A stretch of 64,000 nucleotides of DNA from Sedimenticola hydrogenitrophicus. GTDB taxonomy: Bacteria; Pseudomonadota; Gammaproteobacteria; Chromatiales; Chromatiaceae. Positions 34,830 through 43,397 of this stretch are shown one piece after another. The notes beneath the pieces were generated by a model. The model was not told the DNA's origin, did no database searches, and saw only the letters and a program-made list of their open reading frames with translations. The first letter of the stretch is position 1; each line of letters begins with the position of its first letter. The position numbers and the translations under genes are program-made. The stretch covers positions 62,001 to 126,000 of the forward strand of contig NZ_JAQGEI010000008.1 of assembly GCF_029017505.1 (NCBI RefSeq), read 5' to 3'.

Positions 34830-35735
34830 ATGGTGACCAGAACCCCGTTCGGCCTGTTGGTCGCGCTGTTTCTGATCGGTGTCATGCAACCGGCACTGGC
34901 ACAACAGCGGGCAGAGAAACTGACCCCGCAGCAGGCCCAGGCACGGCAAATAGAGCTGCTGGAGCGCAAACTGGCGGCGATGGCGGATCTGGTCCTGCGG
35001 GTGGATGCCCTGCAACGTGAGGTGCAGCAGCTGCGTGGCGAGATCGAGGTGCAGAATCACGCCATGGATGCCCTCAAGAAGCGGCAGCGCGATCTCTACC
35101 TGGATGTGGATCAGCGGATCAACCAGCTGGCCCACGGCAGCGCCCCGACGACCGGGATGGCGCCGCCGGCCGCGACACCTCCGGACGCCGGGGCGGTGGT
35201 AGCGGCCGAGACGCCACCCGGCGCACCGGGGACCGATGCCGAATCGGGGAGCGCGCCGCCGCCGGCGGCCGAACCTCCTCCTGTCGCCACAGCCGACACG
35301 GGCGAGGTGCCTGCCCCGCAACCGGCACTGGCCGCCCCGATCGATACGGTCGCCGAAGAGCGGGATTACAAGGCGGCATTCAGTCTGCTGATGCAGCGTC
35401 GCTATGACGAGGCGCGCAGTGCCTTTCAGGCGTTTCTCGCCCGTTACGGTGCCGGCGGCTATGCCGATAATGCCCAGTACTGGCTGGCCGAGGCGAGCTA
35501 TGTGACCCGGGACTTCGATGTGGCCCTGGAGGGGTTTCAGAAGGTGGTCAATGAGTATCCCAACAGCAGCAAGGTGCCGGATGCGATGCTGAAGAGCAGC
35601 TTTATCCATTACGAGAAACAGCAGTGGAGCGAGGCGCGTGATATCCTGCAGCGCCTGGTGACGCTCTATCCCAGCTCCACCGCCAGCCGCCTGGCCACGC
35701 AGCGCCTCGACCGCATGCAGGCGGAGGGACACTGA
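34830..35735 (+). CDS. cpoB: Cell division coordinator CpoB (YbgF)
   Basis: This 301-residue periplasmic protein has a signal peptide (VTRTPFGLLVALFLIGVMQPALA), an N-terminal coiled coil for trimerisation (about 30-95), a Pro/Ala-rich linker (about 110-175) and C-terminal TPR repeats (YKAAFSLLMQRRYDEARSAF, YPNSSKVPDAMLKSSF, LYPSSTASRLATQRL). CpoB couples TolA activity to PBP1B during constriction. The ATG at 34830 is preferred because GGGAG lies 5 bp upstream and it gives a clean signal peptide; 34809, overlapping the pal stop, is the alternative. Confidence 0.93.
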   Translation: MVTRTPFGLLVALFLIGVMQPALAQQRAEKLTPQQAQARQIELLERKLAAMADLVLRVDALQREVQQLRGEIEVQNHAMDALKKRQRDLYLDVDQRINQLAHGSAPTTGMAPPAATPPDAGAVVAAETPPGAPGTDAESGSAPPPAAEPPPVATADTGEVPAPQPALAAPIDTVAEERDYKAAFSLLMQRRYDEARSAFQAFLARYGAGGYADNAQYWLAEASYVTRDFDVALEGFQKVVNEYPNSSKVPDAMLKSSFIHYEKQQWSEARDILQRLVTLYPSSTASRLATQRLDRMQAEGH

Positions 35736-35777
35736 ACGATTTATACTGGTTAGATCACGCTTGGCGGACGGCTTTAC

Positions 35778-36419
35778 ATGGCGCAACTGCGCATCACCGA
35801 GATTTTCTATTCCCTGCAGGGTGAGTCGAACAGCGTGGGTCTTCCCACGGTGTTCGTGCGCCTGACCGGCTGTCCCCTGCGCTGTGGTTACTGTGACACC
35901 AGCTACGCCTTCAAGGGGGGCGAATGGCTGACGCTTGAGCAGGTGCTGGAACAGGTGGCCGCCTATGCGCCCCATTATGTGACCGTGACCGGGGGCGAGC
36001 CGCTGGCCCAGGCGGCATGCCTGGAGCTGCTTACGGCGCTCTGCGATGCCGGTTACCGGGTATCGCTGGAGACCAGCGGTGCGCTGGATATCGCCCGGGT
36101 CGATCCCCGGGTGGTGAACGTGATGGACCTGAAGACCCCGGGTTCCGGCGAGGCGGAAAAGAACCTGTTCAGCAATATCGAGTGGCTGAAACCGGAGGAT
36201 CAGGTCAAGTTCGTCATCTGTGATGCGGGCGATTATGCCTGGGCCTGCGAACAGCTGCGCAGTTGGGATCTCGACAACCGCTGCGAGGTGCTGTTCTCGC
36301 CGGCACTCGGCCTGCAGGACGCCACGCAACTGGCGGAGTGGATCCTGCGGGACCGGTTGAACGTGCGTTTCCAGATCCAGCTGCACAAATACCTGTGGGG
36401 CGATGTTGCCGGTAAATAA
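35778..36419 (+). CDS. queE: 7-carboxy-7-deazaguanine synthase QueE
   Basis: This 213-residue radical SAM enzyme converts carboxytetrahydropterin to 7-carboxy-7-deazaguanine in queuosine precursor synthesis. The cluster motif is CPLRCGYC (CX3CX2C), with FYSLQGES at the N-terminus and VTGGEPLAQ binding SAM. The last codons and the TAA stop fall inside the 8-bp target duplication of a MITE (from 36415), so the insertion left the reading frame intact. queC lies on the far side of the element. Confidence 0.96.
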   Translation: MAQLRITEIFYSLQGESNSVGLPTVFVRLTGCPLRCGYCDTSYAFKGGEWLTLEQVLEQVAAYAPHYVTVTGGEPLAQAACLELLTALCDAGYRVSLETSGALDIARVDPRVVNVMDLKTPGSGEAEKNLFSNIEWLKPEDQVKFVICDAGDYAWACEQLRSWDLDNRCEVLFSPALGLQDATQLAEWILRDRLNVRFQIQLHKYLWGDVAGK

Positions 36420-36422
36420 TCC

Positions 36423-36629
36423 GTAACTACTCATGGGGTGATTGGCCTGCCTTGTTGGCCGATCTTGGTGGCGCCTCGAATCCGGCCCCTTTTTCAGATT
36501 GAAGCCTGCCCTTGTTTGAGCGAAGCGAGTTTGGGCAGGCGCTGAAAAAGGGGCCGGATTCGAGGAGACAAGCCATCGTGTGAGGCCGGCAAGACAGGCC
36601 AATCACTTACAGACCGAGTGAGTTGTTAC
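36423..36629. mobile_element. MITE family B, copy 2 (at the queE stop codon)
   Basis: This 207-bp element is the same length as copy 1 but in the opposite orientation. Ends match GTAACTACTCA with small differences, and a perfect 8-bp direct repeat AATAATCC (36415-36422 and 36630-36637) flanks it. The left duplication contains the queE stop codon. The palindromic element separates queE from queC, so it may end or stabilise the upstream transcript. Confidence 0.9.
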
Positions 36630-36677
36630 AATAATCCCAACCTGACGCATTCCAGCTTGACCGATTGAAGTGACGTG

Positions 36678-37346
36678 ATGAAAAAAGCGGTAATCCTACT
36701 CTCCGGCGGGCTCGATTCCGCCACCGCCCTGGCCATCGCCCGCGCGCAGGGTTATGCCTGCCATGCCTTGAGCCTGGCCTATGGTCAACGCCATGCCGTG
36801 GAGCTGGAGGCGGCCGGGCGTGTGGCCGATGCCCTGGGGGTGGTGGAACACAAGGTGATCCCCATTGCCCTGGACTCCTTCGGTGGCTCGGCCCTGACCG
36901 ACCGTGCGATCGCGGTGCCGGAGACGGAGGGCGAGGGCATCCCGGTCACCTATGTGCCGGCCCGCAACACGATCTTTCTCTCCCTGGCCCTGGGCTGGGC
37001 CGAGGTGCTGGGCGCCCGCGACCTGTTTCTCGGGGTCAATGCGGTGGACTACTCGGGCTATCCCGATTGCCGCCCCGCGTTCATCGAGGCGTTTGAAAAA
37101 CTGGCCAACCTGGCCACCAAGGCCGGTGTGGAGGGGCAGCCGTTCCGGATTCATGCCCCGCTGATTGACATGACAAAAGCGGAAATCATCCAGACCGGCA
37201 GCCGACTGGGCGTGGATTATGGCCTCACCATCTCCTGCTATCAGGCGGATGCCGCCGGTGTCGCCTGTGGCCGCTGCGACTCCTGCCGGTTGCGCGCCCA
37301 GGGTTTTCGCGAGGCCGGGGTGGCCGACCCGACGCCTTACCAATAA
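36678..37346 (+). CDS. queC: 7-cyano-7-deazaguanine synthase QueC
   Basis: This 222-residue PP-loop ATPase makes preQ0 from 7-carboxy-7-deazaguanine and ammonia. The P-loop SGGLDSAT, the [14 protein letters not shown] region and the C-terminal zinc-binding cysteines ([19 protein letters not shown]) are intact. ATG at 36678 is preferred over the GTG just before it. The natural queE-queC pairing is interrupted only by the MITE. Confidence 0.96.
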   Translation: MKKAVILLSGGLDSATALAIARAQGYACHALSLAYGQRHAVELEAAGRVADALGVVEHKVIPIALDSFGGSALTDRAIAVPETEGEGIPVTYVPARNTIFLSLALGWAEVLGARDLFLGVNAVDYSGYPDCRPAFIEAFEKLANLATKAGVEGQPFRIHAPLIDMTKAEIIQTGSRLGVDYGLTISCYQADAAGVACGRCDSCRLRAQGFREAGVADPTPYQ

Positions 37347-37480
37347 ACCCGGCCCTATTGCTATAAACCCCAGTAGATCATCTTTCACTTATAGGCTAAT
37401 CTTGCCCCTCCGGCCGTCGCCGGCCTAATAAAATGACAGGCATCCCAAGATGCCGACACCGAGGTTTGAGGAGGTACATC

Positions 37481-38743
37481 ATGGCTTTCGAGTCCTTTTT
37501 TGCGGCCCAGTCGTTCCTGCTGTGGGCGACATTCATCATCGCCCTGATCATGGGCGTGGTGGTCAACAAGACCAACTTCTGCACCATGGGCGCGGTTTCC
37601 GACGCGGTCAACATGGGCGATACGGGCCGCATGCGCGCCTGGTTCCTGGCCATTGCCGTGGCCATGGTCGGCGTTGCCGTGCTCGAATACCTGGGGTTGC
37701 TCAACCCGGGCGGCTCTTTCCCCCCTTACCGGGCGAATCAGCTGATCTGGGCCGAGAACATCCTCGGCGGCCTGACGTTCGGCATCGGCATGACCCTGGC
37801 CTCCGGTTGCGGCAACAAGACCCTGGTCCGCATCGGCGGCGGCAACCTGAAATCGGTCGTGGTGTTGCTGATTATCGGTGTGATCGCCTTCTTCATGGTC
37901 AATCCCTTCCCGGGCTCGGACCAGACCCTGATGTCGGTGCTGTTCTATGACTGGATCCGTCCCCTCTCGGTGACGCTCAGCACACCCCAGGATCTGGGCT
38001 CGGTGGTGATGGGTAAGGACGCCGCCGGCGCACGCCTGGGGATCGGCCTGGGGCTGGGCCTGCTGTTGCTGGTCTATGTCTTCAAGTCGGCCGATTTCCG
38101 CGGCAACTTCGACAATATCCTGGGGGGGCTGATCGTGGGGCTGGCGGTGCTGGCAGCCTGGTACGTCAGCGCCAACGTGAAGATCGATCTGGACGGTGAG
38201 CTGCATTCCCTCAGTGGCTATGTGCAGCAGTGGGATTTCCTGGCCGACTCCGCCGCAGGTAAACCCGCCGACAGCCGTCCGTTGAGTACCCAGTCCTTCA
38301 CCTTCATCAATCCCATGGGGCAGACCCTGGGTTACGCCGCCGCCGGCTTCAAGTCCAATCTGCTGACCTTCGGGGTCATGGCGCTGTTGGGGGTGATGGC
38401 CGGCTCGCTGCTCTGGTCCCTGATCAGCCGCAGTTTCCGCATCGAGTGGTTCGTCGACTTCAAGGATTTCACCACCCATGTCATCGGCGCCATCCTGATG
38501 GGCTTTGGCGGCGTACTGGCCATGGGTTGCACCATCGGCCAGGGCATCACCGGGACCTCCACCCTGGCGATCGGCTCGTTCCTGGCGCTGGGCTCCATTA
38601 TCCTGGGCAGTGCCCTGACCATGAAGGTGCAGTATTACAAGCTGGTGTATGAGGATGAGGCCAGCTTCCTCAAGGCGCTGCTGACCGGCCTGGTGGACCT
38701 TAAACTGCTGCCGGAGCGCCTGCGCAAGCTGGAAGCCGTCTGA
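37481..38743 (+). CDS. YeeE/YedE-family transporter (probable thiosulfate or sulfur-compound permease)
   Basis: This 420-residue membrane protein has about ten transmembrane helices. Cysteines implicated in thiosulfate passage in characterised YeeE (TsuA) proteins are present in NKTNFCTMG, LASGCGNKT and AMGCTIGQG. A 70-residue loop (about 240-290) is an insertion between helices. An excellent GAGGAGG ribosome site precedes the ATG at 37481. The sulfur-oxidising setting (soxYZ, DsrC-like) supports a sulfur substrate, but no partner TusA-like gene is adjacent, so the substrate is inferred. Confidence 0.9.
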   Translation: MAFESFFAAQSFLLWATFIIALIMGVVVNKTNFCTMGAVSDAVNMGDTGRMRAWFLAIAVAMVGVAVLEYLGLLNPGGSFPPYRANQLIWAENILGGLTFGIGMTLASGCGNKTLVRIGGGNLKSVVVLLIIGVIAFFMVNPFPGSDQTLMSVLFYDWIRPLSVTLSTPQDLGSVVMGKDAAGARLGIGLGLGLLLLVYVFKSADFRGNFDNILGGLIVGLAVLAAWYVSANVKIDLDGELHSLSGYVQQWDFLADSAAGKPADSRPLSTQSFTFINPMGQTLGYAAAGFKSNLLTFGVMALLGVMAGSLLWSLISRSFRIEWFVDFKDFTTHVIGAILMGFGGVLAMGCTIGQGITGTSTLAIGSFLALGSIILGSALTMKVQYYKLVYEDEASFLKALLTGLVDLKLLPERLRKLEAV

Positions 38744-38749
38744 GCCGGG

Positions 38750-38780
38750 CATTACCCGTTGACTGGTTCAACGGGTAATG
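38750..38780. promoter_or_regulatory. Perfect 13-bp palindrome overlapping the tRNA-Lys promoter
   Basis: CATTACCCGTTGA (38750-38762) and TCAACGGGTAATG (38768-38780) are perfect inverted repeats with a 5-nt loop. The left arm covers the first bases of the -35 box and the right arm ends at the -10 box. There is no T-run, so it is either the 3' hairpin of the YeeE transcript or an operator controlling the tRNA. Confidence 0.6.
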
Positions 38781-38786
38781 TATAAT
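38759..38786 (+). promoter_or_regulatory. Sigma-70 promoter of tRNA-Lys
   Basis: TTGACT (38759-38764) and TATAAT (38781-38786) are 16 bp apart. The mature tRNA begins 15 bp after the -10 box, so transcription starts within a few bases of the 5' end. Confidence 0.8.
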
Positions 38787-38800
38787 CCCGCGCTTTGTTG

Positions 38801-38876
38801 GGGCCGTTAGCTCAGTCGGTAGAGCAGTGGATTTTTAATCCATTGGTCGTAGGTTCGAATCCTACACGGCCCACCA
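38801..38876 (+). tRNA. tRNA-Lys (anticodon TTT)
   Basis: This 76-nt tRNA has a seven-base acceptor stem (GGGCCGT with ACGGCCC), D arm, an anticodon stem GTGGA/TCCAT enclosing loop TTTTTAA (anticodon TTT), T arm GTAGG-TTCGAAT-CCTAC and an encoded CCA end. An intrinsic terminator follows at 38890. Confidence 0.97.
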
Positions 38877-39224
38877 TTCTCATTCGAAGCCCGGACCCCG
38901 CGTCCGGGTTTTTTTGTTTCCGACAACGCGATTCAAGCCTACGACTTCAAACAGCCAGGTTCGACAGCGGAGCTGCATGAGGGCGCGCAGCGACCGAATC
39001 ATCCTACACGGCCCACCATTCTCATTCGAAGCCCGGACCCCGCGTCCGGGTTTTTTTGTTTCCGACAACGCGATTCGAACCTGCGACTTCAAACAGCCAG
39101 GTTCGACAGCGGAGCTGCGTGAGGGCGCGCAGCGACCGAATCATCCCGCCCACCACTCTTATTCGAAACCCGGACCCCGCGTCCGGGTTTTTTGTTTCCG
39201 AAAACGCAATTCGAACCTGCGACG
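38869..39224 (+). repeat. Three tandem copies of a ~140-bp unit carrying the tRNA-Lys 3' end and terminator
   Basis: The tRNA-Lys 3' end GCCCACCA (38869-38876) and the following ~120 bp are repeated from 39011 (offset 142) and again, diverged, from 39148 (offset 137). Each unit holds CCCGGAC-CCCGC-GTCCGGG plus a T-run and then a stretch including CAGCGGAGCTGC. The second copy keeps CCTACACGGCCCACCA. The third ends at the fnr stop codon. No protein is encoded; the frames crossing it are not genes. Confidence 0.88.
38890..38915 (+). terminator. Rho-independent terminator of tRNA-Lys
   Basis: Stem CCCGGAC (38890-38896) pairs with GTCCGGG (38902-38908) around loop CCCGC and is followed by seven T residues (38909-38915). 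Equivalent hairpins occur at 39032-39057 and 39169-39193 in the tandem copies. Confidence 0.9.
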
Positions 39225-39968
39225 TCAAACCCAGAGAGCGGAGAGCAACACCTCTTCGTTACCCTGGATCTCGATCTCCCGGGAGCGGTTACGGATAATC
39301 CCCGCCTCCTGCAGCCTGGAGAGGGCCCGGCTGAGGGATTCCGGCCGCAGACCGAGATGGATGGCGATATCACCCTTGGTCATGGGCAGGGTGACGGTTC
39401 TTCTGCCGTCGCTGGTCATGATGCCCTTGCGTTGGTAGAGATCGTTCAGGAACAGCAGAAAGCGCCGGTCCGCGCTGAGATAGCGTCCCTGCACGATGGT
39501 CCGGTTGGTGTAGCGGATGCGTTTGCCCAGCAGTTCCAGTATTTCATGCTGGAGCTCGGGGATCTGGCTGCAGAGCGTCTCGATCTGTTGAAACGGCAGT
39601 TCGCAGATCCAGGTGTTCTCCAGTGCCACGGCATCATTCTGATATTGGACATCACCCACCGCCTCGATGCCGATCAGTTCACCGCTGAAATAGAAACCGT
39701 GGATCACCGGTGTGCCGTCATCCAGGGAGGATTCGAGTTTCACCGAGCCGGACTGGATGGCGAAGATGGACTTGAACGGGTCTTCCATCCGGAAGATGGT
39801 TTCACCGGGTTTGTAGGGACCGCGTTTACGGATGATGCCGGTGATACTGTCGGTCTGGCTCCTATCCAGGTTGGTGCCGATACACTTCCTGGGCAGCGAG
39901 CAGGAGTTGCAGTCCCGATCGTTGTTGATCAGATGCAGACCACAGGTGCCGCTTTTTTTTTGTGCCAT
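39225..39968 (-). CDS. fnr: FNR-type anaerobic transcription regulator
   Basis: This 247-residue Crp/Fnr protein has the four iron-sulfur ligands at exactly the E. coli numbering: C20, C23, C29 and C122 (DCNSCSLPRKC; WICELP), with an extra C9. The cAMP-type fold follows, then a helix-turn-helix with E210, S213, R214 (PESLSRALS), which predicts recognition of TTGAT-N4-ATCAA. It should be an O2-labile [4Fe-4S] switch. The C-terminus abuts the last tandem repeat of the tRNA-Lys region. No clear FNR box was found near the hemerythrin genes. Confidence 0.95.
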   Translation of the reverse strand: MAQKKSGTCGLHLINNDRDCNSCSLPRKCIGTNLDRSQTDSITGIIRKRGPYKPGETIFRMEDPFKSIFAIQSGSVKLESSLDDGTPVIHGFYFSGELIGIEAVGDVQYQNDAVALENTWICELPFQQIETLCSQIPELQHEILELLGKRIRYTNRTIVQGRYLSADRRFLLFLNDLYQRKGIMTSDGRRTVTLPMTKGDIAIHLGLRPESLSRALSRLQEAGIIRNRSREIEIQGNEEVLLSALWV

Positions 39969-40157
39969 CCATCGCTCCGGGGTGATCTTGTCGCCGATGG
40001 TATTGCCATCCTGCTGTGTGTTTAAGCATAGCGGATGCCCGGGTGATTACACCCTCTTTATCCATCAGGTATTTGCGCCGGTCGAGTGGGTGTCGTGGCA
40101 GGGTTGGATCGCGTAACGAGCGTCACCCCAACACAGGGTTTAGGGCTTGCACATGAA

Positions 40158-40613
40158 TTATCGCAGCGCCAGCATCGCCTGTTGGGCGGACGGCGTTTTC
40201 ATCGGACCGAACCCCGCCAGGTTGTCCAGCTGACTGTTGACCTGGTCCAGCTCCTTTTCCGCCTGCCGTGAGCGTTGCCGTTTCACTGCGGCGTAGATAA
40301 GGCCGCCGGGCATGGCCGCGACAATGAGGGCGTCGGTAGCGGTAAAACTGTTCTTCTGGATCGTATCGCTGAGATCTTCCTGACGCTGTTTCAACTGTTG
40401 GCTGAGGGCCTGGATGTCCTTGATCAGCTGTTGCCGGTCGATCACCGTCAATGAGTAGATGAGTCCATTGCCGGCCGCTTCCAGGCTTCGGTTTGCCATC
40501 CATGCAGCGCTGCCGTCGTCCAGCTGGGTGGCCAGCACCGCCGGCGACAGGAAGCAGATCAGCAGGCTGAGCCGAGCAAGCCGGATGGGGTGTTGGCCGT
40601 GGGGTGCGTACAT
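40158..40613 (-). CDS. Secreted or membrane coiled-coil protein of unknown function
   Basis: This 151-residue protein starts at ATG 40613 and has a signal peptide (SLLICFLSPAVLA, about 15-28). A coiled coil rich in Gln follows (about 60-90; IQALSQQLKQRQEDLSDTIQ), then a short hydrophobic segment (ALIVAAMPGGLIYAAV, about 95-110) and a second charged helix (RQRSRQAEKELDQVNSQLDNL). The layout, two coils around one membrane-like helix, resembles small envelope proteins of unknown role. A longer reading from 40646 is less likely. I do not recognise a family. Confidence 0.65.
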   Translation of the reverse strand: MYAPHGQHPIRLARLSLLICFLSPAVLATQLDDGSAAWMANRSLEAAGNGLIYSLTVIDRQQLIKDIQALSQQLKQRQEDLSDTIQKNSFTATDALIVAAMPGGLIYAAVKRQRSRQAEKELDQVNSQLDNLAGFGPMKTPSAQQAMLALR

Positions 40614-40879
40614 GTTGATACCCTCATGAACGGGATATCCTTGCACAGCGACATTTCCAGGAAAATGAAATACGGATATCGGTTTTCGGTAGCTTGTAAG
40701 CTAGCCGCTCTCCGGGTGGCGGTACGTGAACTGCATCAATGTGGATGGGGATTATTCATTTTCTGTGACAGGGGCGGCGGGTGTGCCGTGCATGGTGCCG
40801 TATTTTGTGGGATAGGGTTCACGCTCCGGCGACAGTGGCAGGCAGGCGCCGGGATCGCGGGATTTAAATCCAGTGGGGT

Positions 40880-41020
40880 CTACTGCTCGGTATGCTTTTC
40901 AGCCGGGTCCTGGCATGATTTGTTATCCTCGCGGCGGCTGCGATTTTTTGTCCCGATGAGAAAAGCGGAGATCAGCACGAACAGGGCCAGGGCGGCGAAT
41001 GTCAGGTTGTCGAAGATCAT
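40880..41020 (-). CDS. Small single-helix membrane protein
   Basis: This 46-residue frame begins MIFDNLTFAALALFVLISAF, one transmembrane helix, and continues with a charged tail (NRSRREDNKSCQDPAEKHTEQ). A GAGG site lies 11 bp upstream. Size and topology recall CcoQ-type or other small membrane proteins, but there is no oxidase gene nearby, so no function is claimed. The region around it (40614-41169) otherwise holds no supported gene. Confidence 0.45.
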   Translation of the reverse strand: MIFDNLTFAALALFVLISAFLIGTKNRSRREDNKSCQDPAEKHTEQ

Positions 41021-41169
41021 GGTGGATTGCCTCAGGATTGCTGCTTAAGAGGATGATTAAATACTAATATATATGACGGGCATAATCCCGCTTTGTTGAA
41101 TTCAATTATTTTATGCTGCCCAAGAATATTTGATGGAGCCTGTCATCGACAGGGAAGGAGTTTCTATTG

Positions 41170-41517
41170 ATGGTGCGATATTTATTTCTCGGCTTGCTGC
41201 TGGCCGCGTTGCCGCTGCAGGCACAGCAGAGACCCCAGGTGCTGGGCTACGGGGTGAAGGGCTGCGATCACTATAACCTGGTGTTCGAGGGTTGGGAGAA
41301 CGGGCAAGGCGACCACATAGCGGAGTATATCCACTATCGCGACTGGCTGACCGGACTGGTGACCGGGCTTTCACTGGCCACCGGGAGTGATGTGCTGAAA
41401 GGGGTCGAGATCAAGGGGGCCATGCGCCGGATTCAGGTCTATTGCGATGAACATCCGACGGATGATTTCTTCACCGCCTCCATGGATCTGATCCGCATAC
41501 TCAGTGGACTGAAGTAG
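41170..41517 (+). CDS. Small periplasmic protein with a likely disulfide (HdeA-like size)
   Basis: This 115-residue protein has a signal peptide (VRYLFLGLLLAALPLQA), then a roughly 95-residue mature domain with two cysteines (KGCDHY and QVYCDEHP) and a conserved-looking core YIHYRDWLTGLVTGLSLATG. Size and Cys placement recall HdeA/HdeB acid-stress chaperones, but I do not assert homology. ATG 41170 follows GAAGGAG. The gene converges on tatD with a 17-bp overlap. Confidence 0.72.
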   Translation: MVRYLFLGLLLAALPLQAQQRPQVLGYGVKGCDHYNLVFEGWENGQGDHIAEYIHYRDWLTGLVTGLSLATGSDVLKGVEIKGAMRRIQVYCDEHPTDDFFTASMDLIRILSGLK

Positions 41518-42280
41518 CCGGCAGATTGAATAATGAGCGGGCGTTGGCGCTGGTCTGCTGCGCCAGCTGTTCCGCCGCAATCCCCTTCAGGTTGCCTATG
41601 GCGAGCAGCACTTCGGGCAGATAGGCCGGTTCGTTGCGCTCCCCTCGATGTGGCGCGGCGGGCTGATCGGGGGAGTCGGTCTCCAGCAGCAACGAGCCGA
41701 CCGGCAGCCAGGCGATCAGGCCGTGCAGGCGGTGGGCGTTGGCATAGGTGGCCGGTCCCCCGAAGCCCATCATAAAGCCCATGTCGATCAGCCGCTCGGC
41801 CTGCTGCCGGCTGCCGGAAAAACTGTGCAGGACGCCCTTGATCCCGGGGAAACGGCGGAGTGTCAGGATCACCTGCTCAACCGCCTTGCGGGCGTGCACA
41901 ATCACCGGCAGGTGGTGATTCCGGGCCAATTCGAGCTGCGCCTCAAAGAACTGCTGCTGCCGCTTCCGGTCGGGGTCCGGGATATGGAAATCCAGTCCGC
42001 ATTCGCCGACGGCTACCGCATCGCCCTGCTCCAGCCAGCCGGCCAGTGCGCTCAGCTCCCGCTCGCTGTGCCGCGGCATGAACATCGGGTGCAGGCCGTA
42101 GGCCGGGCGCAGCTGGGGATGCTGTTGACAGAGCTGACGTAGCGCCGCCCAGCCCGAGGCCTGGATCGCCGGTACGATCAAGGTGCCGACCCCGGCCTTT
42201 GCGGCCCGCGCCAGCACCTGTTCAAAGTCGGGAGTGAAGCTGGGATCATCCAGATGGGTATGGGTATCGATGAGTTCCAT
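41501..42280 (-). CDS. tatD: TatD-family metal-dependent deoxyribonuclease
   Basis: This 259-residue TIM-barrel hydrolase has metal ligands in [30 protein letters not shown] and LLLETDSPD, the standard TatD set. The ATG at 42280 begins MELIDTHTH; a longer frame adds a non-homologous leader. TatD proteins act as 3'-5' exonucleases in DNA repair or protein quality control. The 3' end overlaps the convergent small periplasmic gene by 17 bp. Confidence 0.94.
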   Translation of the reverse strand: MELIDTHTHLDDPSFTPDFEQVLARAAKAGVGTLIVPAIQASGWAALRQLCQQHPQLRPAYGLHPMFMPRHSERELSALAGWLEQGDAVAVGECGLDFHIPDPDRKRQQQFFEAQLELARNHHLPVIVHARKAVEQVILTLRRFPGIKGVLHSFSGSRQQAERLIDMGFMMGFGGPATYANAHRLHGLIAWLPVGSLLLETDSPDQPAAPHRGERNEPAYLPEVLLAIGNLKGIAAEQLAQQTSANARSLFNLPATSVH

Positions 42281-42347
42281 GCCAGGTAGTATAAACAACC
42301 GCGGGATCGCGTGGCAGCGGCTGTGCAAGCGGCACGGACATGCTAAG

Positions 42348-42505
42348 GGCCCGCGCAAGAATAAGTTCCTGTATTCGGTCGCCCCTGGACCCCGCTGGCG
42401 GCGTTACGCTTTTTGGCAAGGGAACAGCCATTGCCTGCAAAGCGTGCCTTGCCAGCGGGGCCCAGGAACGCCCTCGGTACTACGGAATTATTCTTGCGCG
42501 GGCCC
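42348..42505. mobile_element. MITE family A, copy 2
   Basis: This 158-bp palindromic element has perfect ends GGGCCCGCGCAAGAATAA and reverse complement, flanked by TAA (42345-42347 and 42506-42508). It sits between the divergent tatD and xthA genes, so it is the best-preserved intergenic copy. Where copy 1 has an ATG, this copy reads ATA (on the minus strand), supporting a later mutation in copy 1. Confidence 0.92.
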
Positions 42506-42575
42506 TAAGGTTTGGTGGCGACGGGTCAACGGCTGCCGCTATACTCTGTCGACTGACTGGCAAGCGAGGGTGGTT

Positions 42576-43391
42576 ATGAAGGTTGTCTCGTTTAATACCA
42601 ACGGCATCCGTGTCCGCGAACATCAGCTGGCGAGACTGAAGGAGCGTTATGATCCGGATGTCATCGGCATCCAGGAGACCAAGGTGCAGGATGCTGAATT
42701 CCCCCTCGGGATGATCGAGTCCCTGGGCTATCACGCACACTTTTATGGCCAGAAAGGACATTATGGGGTGGCACTGCTCTCCAAGCAGGAGCCGCTGGTG
42801 ATCCAGAAGGGTTATCCGTTCGATACACCGGACGCGCAGCGTCGCATCATCTGCGGCGAATACGCCACCGCCTCCGGTCGGTCGATCAAGGTGATCAATG
42901 GTTATTTTCCCCAGGGCGAGAGCCGGGATCACCTGGTCAAGTTTCCCGCCAAGCGCCAGTTCTACGCCGACCTGATGCGCTATCTGCGGGAGACGTTCTC
43001 GGCGGATGAACCGGTGCTGGTGATCGGTGACATGAACATTGCCCCGCTCGACCGGGATGTCGGTATCGGCGAGGACAACGCGAAACGCTGGCTGAAGAGC
43101 GGCAAGTGCAGTTTCCTGCCCGAGGAGCGGGCGTGGATGGAGGGCCTGTTGGGGTGGGGTCTGTCAGACACCTATCGCGCGCTTTATCCCGAGACCGCCG
43201 ACCGTTTCAGCTGGTTTGATTATCGCAGCCGCGGTTTTGACCGGGAGCCGAAACGGGGCTTGCGCATCGACCTTATCCTGGCCAGCCCGATGCTGCAAAA
43301 CTGCTGCACGGACGCAGGAATCGCCTATGATATAAGGGAAATGGAGAAACCTTCCGATCACTGTCCGGTGTGGGCTGAATTTTCGATCTGA
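42576..43391 (+). CDS. xthA: Exodeoxyribonuclease III
   Basis: This 271-residue AP endonuclease/3'-5' exonuclease of the EEP fold acts in base-excision repair. Motifs [39 protein letters not shown] and SDHCPVW are all present. The ATG at 42576 is the conserved start ([10 protein letters not shown]); the frame continues upstream through the MITE but without homology. The next gene follows after 6 bp. Confidence 0.96.
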   Translation: MKVVSFNTNGIRVREHQLARLKERYDPDVIGIQETKVQDAEFPLGMIESLGYHAHFYGQKGHYGVALLSKQEPLVIQKGYPFDTPDAQRRIICGEYATASGRSIKVINGYFPQGESRDHLVKFPAKRQFYADLMRYLRETFSADEPVLVIGDMNIAPLDRDVGIGEDNAKRWLKSGKCSFLPEERAWMEGLLGWGLSDTYRALYPETADRFSWFDYRSRGFDREPKRGLRIDLILASPMLQNCCTDAGIAYDIREMEKPSDHCPVWAEFSI

Positions 43392-43397
43392 TACGCT

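Noticed and set aside
38869-39224. Tandem repeats that might be a CRISPR array
   Set aside because: The units are about 140 bp, contain the tRNA 3' end and terminators, and have no short repeat-spacer pattern.
38795-40025. Several open frames on the plus strand across the tRNA-Lys repeats and antisense to fnr
   Set aside because: They cross the tRNA, repeats and a clear FNR gene on the other strand and have no homology of their own.
40590-41048. Plus-strand frame of 152 codons in the gap near 40.6-41.0 kb
   Set aside because: It lacks a ribosome site and domain features, and overlaps the start of the minus-strand secreted protein and the small membrane protein, which are better supported.
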